A stretch of DNA of 50,583 bases from Mesostigma viride (GCA_009746045.1 RPFO01000524.1:1-50583); one strand, 5' to 3'; shown: positions 34,741 to 45,349, counted from the stretch's first letter. Notes: generated by a model from the sequence alone, not told the origin. Program-made: numbers and translations.

Positions 34741-36032
34741 TGTGTACTGAGTTCAGGGGCTCTACAGAGCTGACAGAGGCTGAGCTTTATACTCCTGGTA
34801 TTCAGCAAACGTCTCTCAAGGTGTTGCTTTCCTTGTTTTTGCATCAGCTTAATACAGGGAAGGATTATGTGTGTAAAGCCACAGATATCAAAAGAGCCTT
34901 TCTAAAGGGGGACCCTGCCATAGCACAGCAGGTCTGGAGAGGTCAGGTATACGTGGTGAATACTCCTAAGGTGTGGCACAGGGATATTGTTCAACCCTTG
35001 TTGAGGCCAAACCTGGGGGTTGAAGGGTTGCAGTCAGCTCCAAAAATTTTTAGGCTGTCTGCACAGGAGGTATTCATGAAGCTAGGGGCCACCTATGATG
35101 ACATTGACCCTTGCCTGTTTGTCATCCCACACCCTGATGGAATGATGATGTTTGTCTGGCATGGGGATGATCAGTTAATCTCAGGTCCTAGAGCTGCAGT
35201 GGATGCTTTCATAGCTCAGGTGTCTGCCAGTTTTGAGATTGGCAAGCAGCTAGAGCTGGGCAAGGAGCCAGTCAAGTTCTGTGGCATGATGCTTGAGTTG
35301 CTGCAGCAGCAGGGCAGCTGGGTTTGTTCCATGCAGGCCTCTGCTGAATACATTAAGTCTTGTCTGGATGTCCTGCCTGTTCACATCACCCCTGACATGT
35401 GCCCTACCATTAGAGGCAAGCTTGGTTGGCTATGTGCTACATGTGCACCCCACCTGGCTTTTGTGAGCAGGGTAGATGATGAGGTACTACAGGAGGTAGG
35501 AGCACGGGCAATCAAGCAGTTGTTGCATGATGGTCCACCTTTGATGCTTCACTCACTGGATCTGTTTACTCCCATTCACATCACGTGCATGATGGATAGT
35601 TCAATGGAGTCCAGGGTAGTTACCAAGGTTCAAGCCAGAGAGGCTGGATTGTTTTTCCTGCATAACCAAGGTGGGAAGAAGTCACTAGTCTCCTGGTTCA
35701 GTAGATTGCACAAGAGGAAAGCTGTGAGTAGCAATGTAGCTGAATGCAGGGCTGTGGTATCTTCTGTCTTGCATGCACGGTATCTCAATCACTTGCTGGT
35801 CTGGCTTCAACACCAGGCTGGTAGCTCTGCAGGAGTGAAAGCACATTTGCTGGCTGACTCTCAATCTATCATCTCTTTCCTTGCCAATCCTTTGGCTGTT
35901 CACTCGGACCTGGATTGGATTGTGCTAAAACAGGAATGCAAGTATCCTAATACTGCCAAGCTCAGTGTGTCCATAACTCCCATGGTGTCATCACTGATGG
36001 CTTGTCTACCTACATGGTTGGCATTTATGTAA
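34740..36032 (+). CDS. Copia-type reverse transcriptase and RNase H
   Basis: The frame contains TDIKRAFLKGD (first catalytic Asp, residue 49), YVVNTP, GLQSAPKIFRLSAQEV (cf. copia G-L-K-Q-S-P-R-x-W), DPCLFV and VWHGDDQLISGP, where the catalytic Asp pair lies at 35166-35171 and Tyr-Val of the usual YVDD is His-Gly. RNase H follows: CMMDSSMESR (Asp), SWFSRLHKRKAVSSNVAECR (Glu) and AHLLADSQSIISFLANP (Asp). The frame crosses the insertion border at 35976, so its last ~19 residues, ending at the stop 36030-36032, are satellite sequence. The element's own C-terminus is therefore truncated or ends at the border. Confidence 0.85.
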   Translation: MCTEFRGSTELTEAELYTPGIQQTSLKVLLSLFLHQLNTGKDYVCKATDIKRAFLKGDPAIAQQVWRGQVYVVNTPKVWHRDIVQPLLRPNLGVEGLQSAPKIFRLSAQEVFMKLGATYDDIDPCLFVIPHPDGMMMFVWHGDDQLISGPRAAVDAFIAQVSASFEIGKQLELGKEPVKFCGMMLELLQQQGSWVCSMQASAEYIKSCLDVLPVHITPDMCPTIRGKLGWLCATCAPHLAFVSRVDDEVLQEVGARAIKQLLHDGPPLMLHSLDLFTPIHITCMMDSSMESRVVTKVQAREAGLFFLHNQGGKKSLVSWFSRLHKRKAVSSNVAECRAVVSSVLHARYLNHLLVWLQHQAGSSAGVKAHLLADSQSIISFLANPLAVHSDLDWIVLKQECKYPNTAKLSVSITPMVSSLMACLPTWLAFM

Positions 36033-37100
36033 CCTGAATCCTCTCATAAAAAAAATGAAGAGGATTCAGGCTCCATTGGTGTCATCATGGCTGGCCTACG
36101 TACATGGATGTCAAGGAATAGTAAATGATGAGGATTCAGGCTCCCATGGTGTCATCATGGCTTGTCTACGTACATGGATGGCATGTATGTAATTAATGAT
36201 GAGGATTCAGGCTCCATTGGTGTCATCATGGCTGGCCTACGTATGTACATGGATGTCAAAGAAAAAAAAAATGATGAGGATTCAGGCTCCCATGGTGTCA
36301 TCATTGCCCGTGTATGTACATGGTTGGCATTTATGTAATTAATGATGAGGATTCAGGCTCCATTGGTGTCATCATGGCCCGTCTACGTACATGGATGGCA
36401 TGTATGTAATTAATGATGAGGATTCAGGCTCCATTGGTGTCATCATGGCTGGCCTACGTATGTACATGGATGTCAAAGAAAAAAAAATGATGAGGATTCA
36501 GGCTCCCATGGTGTCATCATGGCCCGTCTACGTACATGGATGTCAAGGAATAGTAAATGATGAGGATTCAGGCTCCCATGGTGTCATCATGGCCTGTCTA
36601 CGTACATGGATGGCATGTATGTATTTAATGATGAGGATTCAGGCTCCCATGGTGTCATCATGGCTGGCCTACGTACATGGATGTCTCAGAAAAAAAATGA
36701 TGAGGATTCAGGCTCCCATGGTGTCATCATGGCCCGTCTACGTACATGGATGTCAAAGAAAAAAAAATGATCAGGATTCAGGCTCCCGTGGTGTCATTAT
36801 GGCCCGTCTACGTGTTGTTGGCATGTATGAAATTAATGATGAGGATTCAGGCTCCCATAGTGTCATCATGGCTGGCCTACGTACATGGTTGGCATTTATG
36901 TAATTAATGATGAGGATTCAGGCTCCCATGGTGTCATCATGGCCCGTGTATGTACATGGTTGGCATTTATGTAATTAATGATGAGGATTCAGGCTCCATT
37001 GGTGTCATCATGGCCCGTCTACGTACATGGGTGGCATTTATGTATTTAATGATGAGGATTCAGGCTCCCTTTGGGTCATCATGGCTGGCCTACATACATG
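35977..37100 (+). repeat. Satellite array, right block
   Basis: About 16 monomers resume with CTCCCATGGTGTCATC right after the copia-like insert. The part 36487-37040 is nearly the same series of variants as 24168-24720 (offset 12,319 bp). The array fades out at about 37100 in CTACATACATGGA. Confidence 0.95.
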
Positions 37101-37371
37101 GAGTCATATTGATTCATGGAACAATGAGATACCATTCTTAATTGAAAATTGTTCTTGATACTTTCACATGCATGCCCGGAATCGTGAATTTGTGCGGGTT
37201 TCCATGATGACAATCCTCATTGAATTCTTGAGCACACAATATTGAGCAATTTAGGGGCACTTCGGCAATGTTGACCATTTTCATTCATGATAAAATTAAC
37301 ATTTAATGCAATAAATACATATTCCACTCATTTTAATAAACCATGCAAAAACTTAACAAGCACGCTCAAGC
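37101..37371. other. No gene seen
   Basis: Unique AT-rich sequence between the satellite and the minisatellite. Confidence 0.6.
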
Positions 37372-37865
37372 TAGGGGTGGGCTGGCATGCACGCGTGGGT
37401 GTGGGGGTGGGCTGGCATGCATGCGTGGGTGTGGGGGTGGGCTAGCCTGCATGCGTGGGTGTGGGGGGGGGCTGGCATGCATGCGTGGGTGTGTGTGGGG
37501 GGCTAGCATGCATGCGTGGGTGTGGGGGGGGGCTGGCATGCATGCGTGGGTGTGTATGGGGGCTGGCATGCATGCGTGGGTGTGTGTGGGGGGCTAGCAT
37601 GCAGGCGTGGGTGTGGGGGGGGGCTGTCATGCATGCGTGGGTGTGTGGGGGGGCTGGCATGCATGCGTGGGTGTGTGTGGGGGCTAGCATGCATGCGTGG
37701 GTGTGGGGGTGGGCTAGCATGCATGCGTGGGTGTGAGTGTGGGCTAGCATGCATGCGTGGGTGTGGGGGGGGCTAGCATGCATGCGTGGGTGTGGGGGGG
37801 GCTAGCATGCATGCGTGGGTGTGGGGGTGGGCTAGCATGCATGCGTGGGTGTGGGGGGGGCTAGC
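37372..37865. repeat. ~30-bp minisatellite
   Basis: About 16 units of GGGCTRGCATGCATGCGTGG followed by GTGTGGGGG-type endings of variable length (28-34 bp). The GCATGCATGCG core alternates purine and pyrimidine and may adopt Z-form. Length changes are mostly in the G/T part. ORFs in several frames are repeat artefacts. Confidence 0.96.
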
Positions 37866-38421
37866 ACGCCCCACCCCTCCATCGGCACAGCCAGCCTTGT
37901 GAGTCTACCCTTAACAACAAGGCTGGTAGGACGACACGCCTGAGCAGCATATGTCATGCCTATCTCAGGCTAATAATGTGTGATTTTGTGCCAACAACCA
38001 AGTTGTTCCACCCAACAACACATTATAAACCCTCTTCCAAAATGCCCAACAAGCCGGACACGTGGAGGACCACACACGCAGTATATAAAGAGAAAATAAG
38101 CTGACTTTTTATCCAGCCAACCTGTGGCTAGCTGCTCTGGTTAGCATGACAAATGCTAACATTTACTCAGTGGGAAAGGTGAAGAGACCATTGGAACAGC
38201 CTACCTGACGCATGTGCCACCAAAGCATTGTGTCCCGCAAAATGCACACTGCCTCCTTTCTAACAAGCACGAGCCGCTCTCTTTAGGAGACAGGTGCCAG
38301 CTCGTCAGTGTCTGGGGAAAATGATGCCGCTGCTTAGGAAGACCGCGTGAATTTCCTCGAACACAACTGTCTATAAAGCAAAAGAAATTTCAGAGAAGCA
38401 TGGAAATAAAAGCATTACACC
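37866..38421. other. No gene seen; one 10-bp hairpin
   Basis: CCAGCCTTGT and ACAAGGCTGG (37891-37926) form a 10-bp perfect stem. GTATATAAAG near 38081 is TATA-like, but no ORF follows it. Nothing else is recognised. Confidence 0.5.
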
Positions 38422-40426
38422 TTCATACACCCGTTTGCTCACCATAGTCACCAGCATCTTTGTTAAAACAATAAGTAGATGCATACAGACAGGTAGCGGT
38501 TACAGAACCGCTATTAAGAACTCCTTAGGCATGGCTCGCGATTACCCGCGCAGACCAGGCCACCAAAGAGGGTGGGTGGGTGGGACAAGAAAAAAGACCA
38601 CAACAATGTCACTACGCCGCCAAAGTAGTCAAACTGCCCTAGCACGGGGCTGACATCAGCAACCGAGCTTAACTTAACACGCCAACCTGAGAATGTAGCG
38701 ACACCTACCGTACCACAAAAACAACAACCAATCAAATACCCTTTCCGAAAGGTTCTAATTATCATTCAACAAACCGGTTCAACAAACCCGGCCCTGTCAA
38801 ACTTTAAGCATAAGATTGTTTCGAGATTGTAGCACAATAGGGCCACTGCCCCTACTAACAATTCCAGGTCGCCAGCCATTAGCCAAATCCGGTTACATCT
38901 GCCAAACCCGCCCGGTTCAGCCGACCATCCAGGCGGCTCCCGTGAGCGGCCTTATTCCCCGCCTCACTTCGAGAAACTCTTTTCAAAGAAATCCGATTCA
39001 TACACCCGTTTGCTCACCATAGTCACCAGCATCTTTGTTAAAACAATAAGTAGATGCATACAGACAGGTAGCGGTTACAGAACCGCTATTAAGAACTCCT
39101 TAGGCATGGCTCGCGATTACCCAACCTCCCCTTCCTGGCCCTCCGGTCCGCTAAAGAAGCACCATTTCCTTTCCCGTCAAAAGCTGTCCTGTCGCGATGG
39201 GCGCTCTCCGTTGCCAGAAAACAGATTTAATTCCCAGCGACTGTGAATGCACAAAAATTCATGCACTGTCGATCGACACAGCTCGCATTTTTGACCCCAC
39301 TCGGGGCCCCCCGCTGACCTCGTTGCCGACCTCTTCTCTGGTCCGCTAAGGGGTGCTGTCGCGGAACACAAAGTCAAAGCAAAAGCTGCTGACTGGCGCC
39401 GCTGATTCCAGCCGACGCCCAGTTTACAACTTTTTTTTTTTTTGAAGAGCAACCAACCTAGTGCCGAGCACATAAACACTCCTTCCGTACAAAAAAGTGG
39501 AAATACCACTGATTACGAAATCAAGTTGGTTTTCAGCCCTTGCCTCCTGCGCCGAGGCTCCGTGTCCCACAACGGTGACTTAAATTTTTTACCCCCCCGA
39601 GCCGCGGCGGCCCTCAAGCCAAGCCCAACCCGGAATGCAAGCATTTCCAGGTACGAGACAACTCAAAGGCAGGCCAGCCTGCCGACAGCCCAACCCGAGG
39701 CGCAAGCATCCCCAGGTACGGAACCATCAAGCAAGCTAGCCCTTGCCCAACCCGGCCAGCTGGCCGTTTCTTTCAAACAAACCAGCCATTAAATAATGCA
39801 TCAGCCCCCGCTTCGCATTTAAACCCCGATCACCCGGACATTAATTCCGGGCCAGTGGCAGCCATGAATCCCAACCGCCTTAAGCAGCCAGGGATCATGG
39901 ATGCCGGAAATTTGGTTAACAAATTTTAGCCCCGCACCCATGCTGAGCGCAAGGCTGGTGAGGCACTTCTTGTACCGCCATAGCCTCAGCCGTCGGCGCT
40001 CAGCCAACGTTTACAAGAAAAAAGACCACAACAATGTCACTACGCCGCCAAAGTAGTCAAACTGCCCTAGCACGGGGCTGACATCAGCAACCGAGCTTAA
40101 CTTAACACGCCAACCTGAGAATGTAGCGACACCTACCGTACCACAAAAACAACAACCAATCAAATACCCTTTCCGAAAGGTTCTAATTATCATTCAACAA
40201 ACCGGTTCAACAAACCCGGCCCTGTCAAACTTTAAGCATAAGATTGTTTCGAGATTGTAGCACAATAGGGCCACTGCCCCTACTAACAATTCCAGGTCGC
40301 CAGCCATTAGCCAAATCCGGTTACATCTGCCAAACCCGCCCGGTTCAGCCGACCATCCAGGCGGCTCCCGTGAGCGGCCTTATTCCCCGCCTCACTTCGA
40401 GAAACTCTTTTCAAAGAAATCCGATT
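38422..40426 (+). mobile_element. Split-direct-repeat element 2 (non-autonomous)
   Basis: Order: spacer copy 38422-38476, P1 38477-38547, G-rich 15-mer 38570-38584, Q1 38585-38998, spacer 38999-39051, P2 39052-39122, interior 39123-40012 (890 bp), Q2 40013-40426. Both Q copies end in CCGATT. Here the spacer is also present to the left of P1, unlike in element 1. The interior starts with AACCTCCCCTTCCTGGCC and shares the GCAAGCATCCCCAGGTACGG phrase with element 1. P contains a 7-bp hairpin (AGCGGTT/AACCGCT). No coding region is convincing. Confidence 0.75.
38570..38584 (+). other. G-quadruplex motif at the P1/Q1 joint of element 2
   Basis: GGGTGGGTGGGTGGG, preceded by CCACCAAAGA and followed by the purine-rich Q start ACAAGAAAAAAG. 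It occupies the same place as in element 1. Confidence 0.85.
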
Positions 40427-40962
40427 CCCGACAGGTTGCGGGCCACGCGCTGCAGAAAGCCAGCCACGTCACAGACGAACTAGCTAAAAGACACCCAGGA
40501 ATCCAGCGATGCAGCGCCAGGAACCGCAACTTTCTGGCTGCATCTGGCCGGAAAAAAGGCAAAAAGCTTACGCTCAACGAGCTAAGAAAGCAGGAAAACG
40601 CTAGCTTAAGACGTTTAACACAAGAACGTACCATAACGGGCATTTATTCGTGCCCAGGCGCACAAGAAAGTCCACCCTTTCATGGAGTGGTTGGGCAGTA
40701 CGCATCGCGCAGGGCTAATGTTATCTTACCGCAAAATGACGGGAAAGGTAAAGATAGCAGCGGGAATTTTTACGGCTTTAGAAACATCATTAAACTAGCT
40801 TTCCTTACGACCATCAAAACTGGCAACAATCGACAATCAACCCGGCAGGCATCCATTATACTTTATTCATCCCGACAGAAATTCAGGCCGGACCCCCCCT
40901 GCCGATGGCAAAGAAAAAAAGCCCGCGACATTATAGATCGCAACCATCCCGCCATAAATTAG
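40261..40962 (+). CDS. Unassigned open frame running out of Q2 of element 2
   Basis: The frame after the TAG at 40258-40260 stays open for 233 codons to the stop at 40960-40962. Past the element border the translation is basic and polar (HVTDELAKRHPG, GRKKGKKLTLNELRKQENAS, DGKGKDSSGNFYGFRNIIKL). There is no early ATG, so if real it is an exon or is joined to the element. I recognise no domain. Chance openness is possible, because the region is not AT-rich. Confidence 0.25.
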   Translation, partial: HNRATAPTNNSRSPAISQIRLHLPNPPGSADHPGGSRERPYSPPHFEKLFSKKSDSRQVAGHALQKASHVTDELAKRHPGIQRCSARNRNFLAASGRKKGKKLTLNELRKQENASLRRLTQERTITGIYSCPGAQESPPFHGVVGQYASRRANVILPQNDGKGKDSSGNFYGFRNIIKLAFLTTIKTGNNRQSTRQASIILYSSRQKFRPDPPCRWQRKKARDIIDRNHPAIN

Positions 40963-41825
40963 AATCAGTAACTAATTTTCTCCAACAATCGAGCATTTTT
41001 TCTGCTTTCCGCGTGCCAGATTTGTCACGTTTCGTCTAAAGGCAGTCGCCATGGCCACTACCGCAAGGGGTGCGCGCACCGCGCACCCACTTTTCACGGT
41101 ACGGAGGGTACCGCGGAATTTTTTTGGCGCGGAAAATATTCGCCGCGCCGAGTCCCATCCATCAAGGTCACCGCCATTAAATCAGCCGACATAGCTTTTG
41201 GGCCTCAATTTGCACCGAAATTTGGTCCGTACCGTCCAGCTCAGTCGGATTATGTATGTGGATCGGCCGTGTTGGTTGCATACGCAGGTATATTAATTCT
41301 TGCATTCGCCCCGGACCTTCCCCAGGACAGGTCAGGATATAACAATAATTCTTGCATTCGCCCCCGCCCTTTCCTATGGCCTGGTCAGGTTTGGGCGCGA
41401 CGCCACTAGCGCGGCGCCCGCGACAGAGTGGCCAGGCTCGAGCACGTTTTCTGGATCCCAAGCACCGGATTGGACACTGTCCGAGGACTGGACAGGAATT
41501 GGCTGACCAATCGGATGCTTGCTCGTCGTCTCCAAAAACATATATAAAGAGCCAAATTGCGCGAACTACGCAATGATCCTTTAAGCAGCGTTACTCTGCC
41601 GAAATGTCAACCTAGGCCGGTCAAGTGACGCCGAGGTGTTCATCGATAGTTCAGGTCAGCCACAGCGCGCCTTCGAATGTAGGCACGGTCGCATTTTTTT
41701 TTAGGAAATGTAGAATTGTTGTCGACCAGCTACCAACGCCCGACCGGACCCATAAAACGGAAACATCAAGGCGATGTGATGGTGTAGGTGTGTCTCATAT
41801 CTCATTAATACACAGAGCATCGTGA
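40963..41825. other. No gene seen; short 50-bp duplication
   Basis: AATTCTTGCATTCGCCCC occurs near 41295 and again near 41346, with partly similar sequence after each. Otherwise it is ordinary non-coding sequence. Confidence 0.5.
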
Positions 41826-41990
41826 ATATAATATATAATAATATTATATAATATACTATAATTAATATATAATTTTAATTTTATGTTAATTTTAATGTTA
41901 TTTCATATAACATAATATAATATAATATTATATAACATAATATAATATAATATTAAATAAACTAGTATATAAAAATTTAAAATGTAAAAG
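41826..41990. repeat. AT-only tract
   Basis: Almost pure A/T with ATAATATAT-type alternation, able to unwind or extrude cruciforms. No ORF. Confidence 0.9.
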
Positions 41991-42134
41991 AAAAATATCT
42001 ACCTTATTGCTGTTTAATGTTCCTTTCCAGTTCAGCACAAGTACACTCTTGAGTGTGTGCAATGTTTGGTTATACGCCATTGTCTTAAAATAGCTACCAA
42101 TGTAAACCTCCGTCCTAACCACATTTGGATACAA

Positions 42135-44429
42135 AATCGGTTTTCTCTGAATATAGTTTAATTAACGCATGCGGGAAAGATAAGGCCGCCATGCCTTGGC
42201 CTGGATGTGGAAGGCTGTCTGCGACATGGGCTGACTAATTCGATTTGTACAAAGGGTTTCCTGCTCGCCCGAATTTTCCTTGGATGACCCGGTTGTTTAT
42301 AAGGGTCGGTGGTTATTAATTAGCGGTCCGAGAAAATTAGTTGTAGGTTTTATACGACTTCACTTGCAAAGATTCGTGTTTGGTTGCACCAGCTGAGGTT
42401 AGGTGGGGACCTGTAGGGTCGGCTGGTTGCTTACCGAATCTTTGGCTGATTTGGGTTATTTAGTGAGTCGATCGTGATTAATTATTGTAAAGTGGATTCG
42501 GACCGGCCCAAGGGGTCGATGGGCGCGTTTTATGTTTGTCAGTCTTGGGAACCTTGTACAACTACCTGTACGGTTAACGCACTAGCCTGGGGGTGCGTGG
42601 CCACGATGTTTGTAGTGGCGTTTTCAGCACTGTTCAGGCCGGTGTGTGACGCATGCCGGTGTTAATTCATTTAGGATGATGTCAGCTTGTGTGTCGGCGG
42701 GCCATGCCTTAAGCAAGCTAGGCAGGCAATGATCCGCAATTGTTTCTTTCACAATGGCGGCAATGGCCGCCTGTGCAAAATTGCACATTCTAGCGCGGGT
42801 TGCATCTGTCTTGTAGCCGAGGCAGATGGTGGCACAACCGCTAAGTTGTTCGACCAAGCATAGTATAGTTGGTCGTGCAACGGAAAGAAAATTTAAATTT
42901 ACCCCCATGTCGTTTTCCCCGGCTGCGGGTCTTTTTGACATGGGCGAAGGATGGGGCGCTACTCCGGCGGTTTGGCCAGCTTCGGCGGAGCTGTTTATAA
43001 GTTTCTAAAACAGCTCTAGTGTCACATCGCAGGCTTGCCACCGTGCGATGGTGCGTGGGACGTGACCTGGACTCAAAAGGTCCCGAACCAGGATCCTGTC
43101 AGCAACGACTTTTTTTGTCATAAAATATTTTTTGTGGCGGCAGGTCAGTTGTCCAGCTGCCCCTGCCGAGGAGGGGTGGTTGGGGACAATAGGAGCCGCG
43201 CGAGAGTTGCGCTCCGAAGCTAGAAATTTCCCTATTGCGAGACTCGAGTCGGGGAGGGCGTCTCAGGGAGGCGAGGCTACGCCAGACCTTTGTCGTTCCT
43301 TTTCGTCTCAGCACCTGCTGCGCGGCTCAGTCTATTATGGTGTCGTAAAACCTCTTTCCTTTTTGGACGGTTCCGGAATTGCGAAATGCTGGCTCTTTTT
43401 GAGGGCTTGCTTTTGGGGTGGTCACCGGCTTGTGTCGCATTGTAACCAGCGGGCCCCTGCGGGGGTTAATATAGCCTAGCGCGGGCTGAGTCGCCATTTA
43501 AGATGTTGCGACACGCTCTTTCGCGCACGGTGGTCATGAGTTTAATCGGCGCAATGGGGTTGGCGCCAGGGGGGGGTAATTGGGTGGAGGCTTCTTGCTT
43601 CCGCGTGCGGATTGAGAAACCTTAAGGCCACTGTTAACTGCTGCATTTGTGGCAGGGCTCCACTTATTGTATTCAATCAAATGCTGGTCTTCTTGGGAGC
43701 TGAGTGATCTTAATCGGTTTTCTCTGAATATAGTTTAATTAACGCATGCGGGAAAGATAAGGCCGCCATGCCTTGGCCTGGATGTGGAAGGCTGTCTGCG
43801 ACATGGGCTGACTAATTCGATTTGTACAAAGGGTTTCCTGCTCGCCCGAATTTTCCTTGGATGACCCGGTTGTTTATAAGGGTCGGTGGTTATTAATTAG
43901 CGGTCCGAGAAAATTAGTTGTAGGTTTTATACGACTTCACTTGCAAAGATTCGTGTTTGGTTGCACCAGCTGAGGTTAGGTGGGGACCTGTAGGGTCGGC
44001 TGGTTGCTTACCGAATCTTTGGCTGATTTGGGTTATTTAGTGAGTCGATCGTGATTAATTATTGTAAAGTGGATTCGGACCGGCCCAAGGGGTCGATGGG
44101 CGCGTTTTATGTTTGTCAGTCTTGGGAACCTTGTACAACTACCTGTACGGTTAACGCACTAGCCTGGGGGTGCGTGGCCACGATGTTTGTAGTGGCGTTT
44201 TCAGCACTGTTCAGGCCGGTGTGTGACGCATGCCGGTGTTAATTCATTTAGGATGATGTCAGCTTGTGTGTCGGCGGGCCATGCCTTAAGCAAGCTAGGC
44301 AGGCAATGATCCGCAATTGTTTCTTTCCCCTCCCTCCCACCCTGGAGGCTTCTTGCTTCCGCGTGCGGATTGAGAAACCTTAAGGCCACTGTTAACTGCT
44401 GCATTTGTGGCAGGGCTCCACTTATTGTA
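42135..44429 (-). mobile_element. Split-direct-repeat element 3 (non-autonomous, minus strand)
   Basis: Read on the minus strand: P1 44429-44343, G-rich 16-mer 44342-44327, Q1 44327-43712, spacer 43711-43672, P2 43671-43585, interior 43584-42751 (834 bp), Q2 42750-42135. Each Q (616 bp) ends in AACCGATT on the minus strand. The spacer (AGCTCCCAAGAAGACCAGCA and onward to ACAATAAG) aligns with that of element 1 (AGCTCCCACAAAAACCAGCA), although the Q sequences are otherwise unlike. The interior starts CCCAATTACCCCCCCTGGCG on the minus strand, like the other two. No gene is recognised inside. Confidence 0.75.
44327..44342 (-). other. G-quadruplex motif at the P1/Q1 joint of element 3
   Basis: On the minus strand GGGTGGGAGGGAGGGG, followed by AAAGAAAC at the start of Q. 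Same position as in elements 1 and 2. Confidence 0.85.
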
Positions 44430-44559
44430 CTGTTGATGCCTGACACATTGCATTCATGGCTTGAAATACCATGCATATTTTGTGTCAATGTTCTGCAGAC
44501 CACAGCTTCAAGTGGGCATACTTCGCTTTCCTCAATATAATGGCGACATGGCATTTGGT

Positions 44560-45140
44560 GAAAGTGGTGAGTGCCATGAAGTTGCGCCGGCCGTCGTTAT
44601 CCATGACGAACTGAATCGGTTTCGTGCAAATCAAGTTATTTGTTTTGGTGTTCCAGTTGCGCCGGCCGGCGTTTCCAATGGTATCTTGCGCGCACTTGCA
44701 AAAGCTTGCACGCTTATCAACATTTTGTGTTGGTAAACATTTTATCACCTCTGGGATTTCCGCCTTCACTACCTGAGTTGCTTCTTTGTGGTTTTCAAAT
44801 GCAACCGAGTTACGCCGGCCGTCGTTACTCATGACAAATTGTAGGGGTTTTGTGCAAATCACTTTTGTATGGTTTACATGCATCCAGTTGCGCCGGCCGG
44901 CGTTTCCAATGGTATCTTGCAGTTGCGCAATCAGGCCCGATTACCAAAAGTGTGTTTGTACATCTTTTTTACACCTGAAGGATTTCTGCCCGCATATCCT
45001 GAGTTGCTTCTTAATGGTTTTTAATTGCGCCCGAGTTACGCCGGCCGTCGTTATTAATGACAAACTGTATGTGTTTCATAAAATCACTTTTGTATGGTTT
45101 ACATGTATCCAGTTGCGCCGGCCGGCGTTATTAATGACGC
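44560..45140 (+). repeat. ~227-bp tandem array built on a palindromic CGCCGGCCGKCG motif
   Basis: The motif GTTRCGCCGGCCGKCGTT starts at 44581, 44656, 44809, 44887, 45035 and 45112. Spacing alternates about 75-78 and 148-153 bp, so two and a half ~227-bp units each hold a pair. Odd members end KCG as TCG, even ones as GCG (CGCCGGCCGGCG is a perfect palindrome). Each is followed by N3-ATG-type sequence such as CCAATGGTATCTTGC. The array lies just upstream of the transposase-like gene, in whose introns related motifs recur. Confidence 0.85.
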
Positions 45141-45349
45141 TTGTCGTTCTTGTTTGATGCCCATCGTTTTCGTCGTGTCTTTAATGGTGATTATTTATCA
45201 TTACTCATCCTCAGGGCTTTCGGTGCCGCGGGATTAAGAGGCGAAAAAAATCAGCTGCCGTCTGACCAAAGTCTGATGGCGCAATCGGGGCGGGGGGCCG
45301 TTTCCGACGGTTCGCGTCCCTTGTCCAAGGACGACCGGGAGCCTGCACT

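Larger units (their letters stand above)
29370..35976 (+). mobile_element. Copia-like retrotransposon, degraded, no detectable LTRs
   Basis: Inserted in the satellite: CTCCCAT is present at 29363-29369 and again at 35977-35983, a 5-7 bp target duplication. The insert begins AGTTAG and ends CATAACT if 5 bp are duplicated, giving a short AGTTA/TAACT inverted end. Coding order is gag, zinc knuckle, integrase, protease, reverse transcriptase, RNase H. This RT-RH at the C-terminus is Ty1/copia-like, but in Ty1/copia the protease normally precedes integrase. The RNase H frame runs to within ~50 bp of the right border, so there is no room for a 3' LTR. Several frameshifts exist. Confidence 0.8.

Noticed and set aside
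29370-35976. LTRs for the copia-like element
   Set aside because: The first 476 bp have no second copy near 35976, where the RNase H frame runs almost to the border.
6119-37141. Dozens of 60-170 codon ORFs with IQAPMVSSW, NDEDSGSHGVIM or LNPLIKKMKRIQ repeats
   Set aside because: All are one ~71-bp satellite read in its frames. The period is not a multiple of three, so a protein would change frame at each monomer.
43099-43479. ORFs in the interior of element 3
   Set aside because: Not conserved in the other interiors and no recognisable domain.
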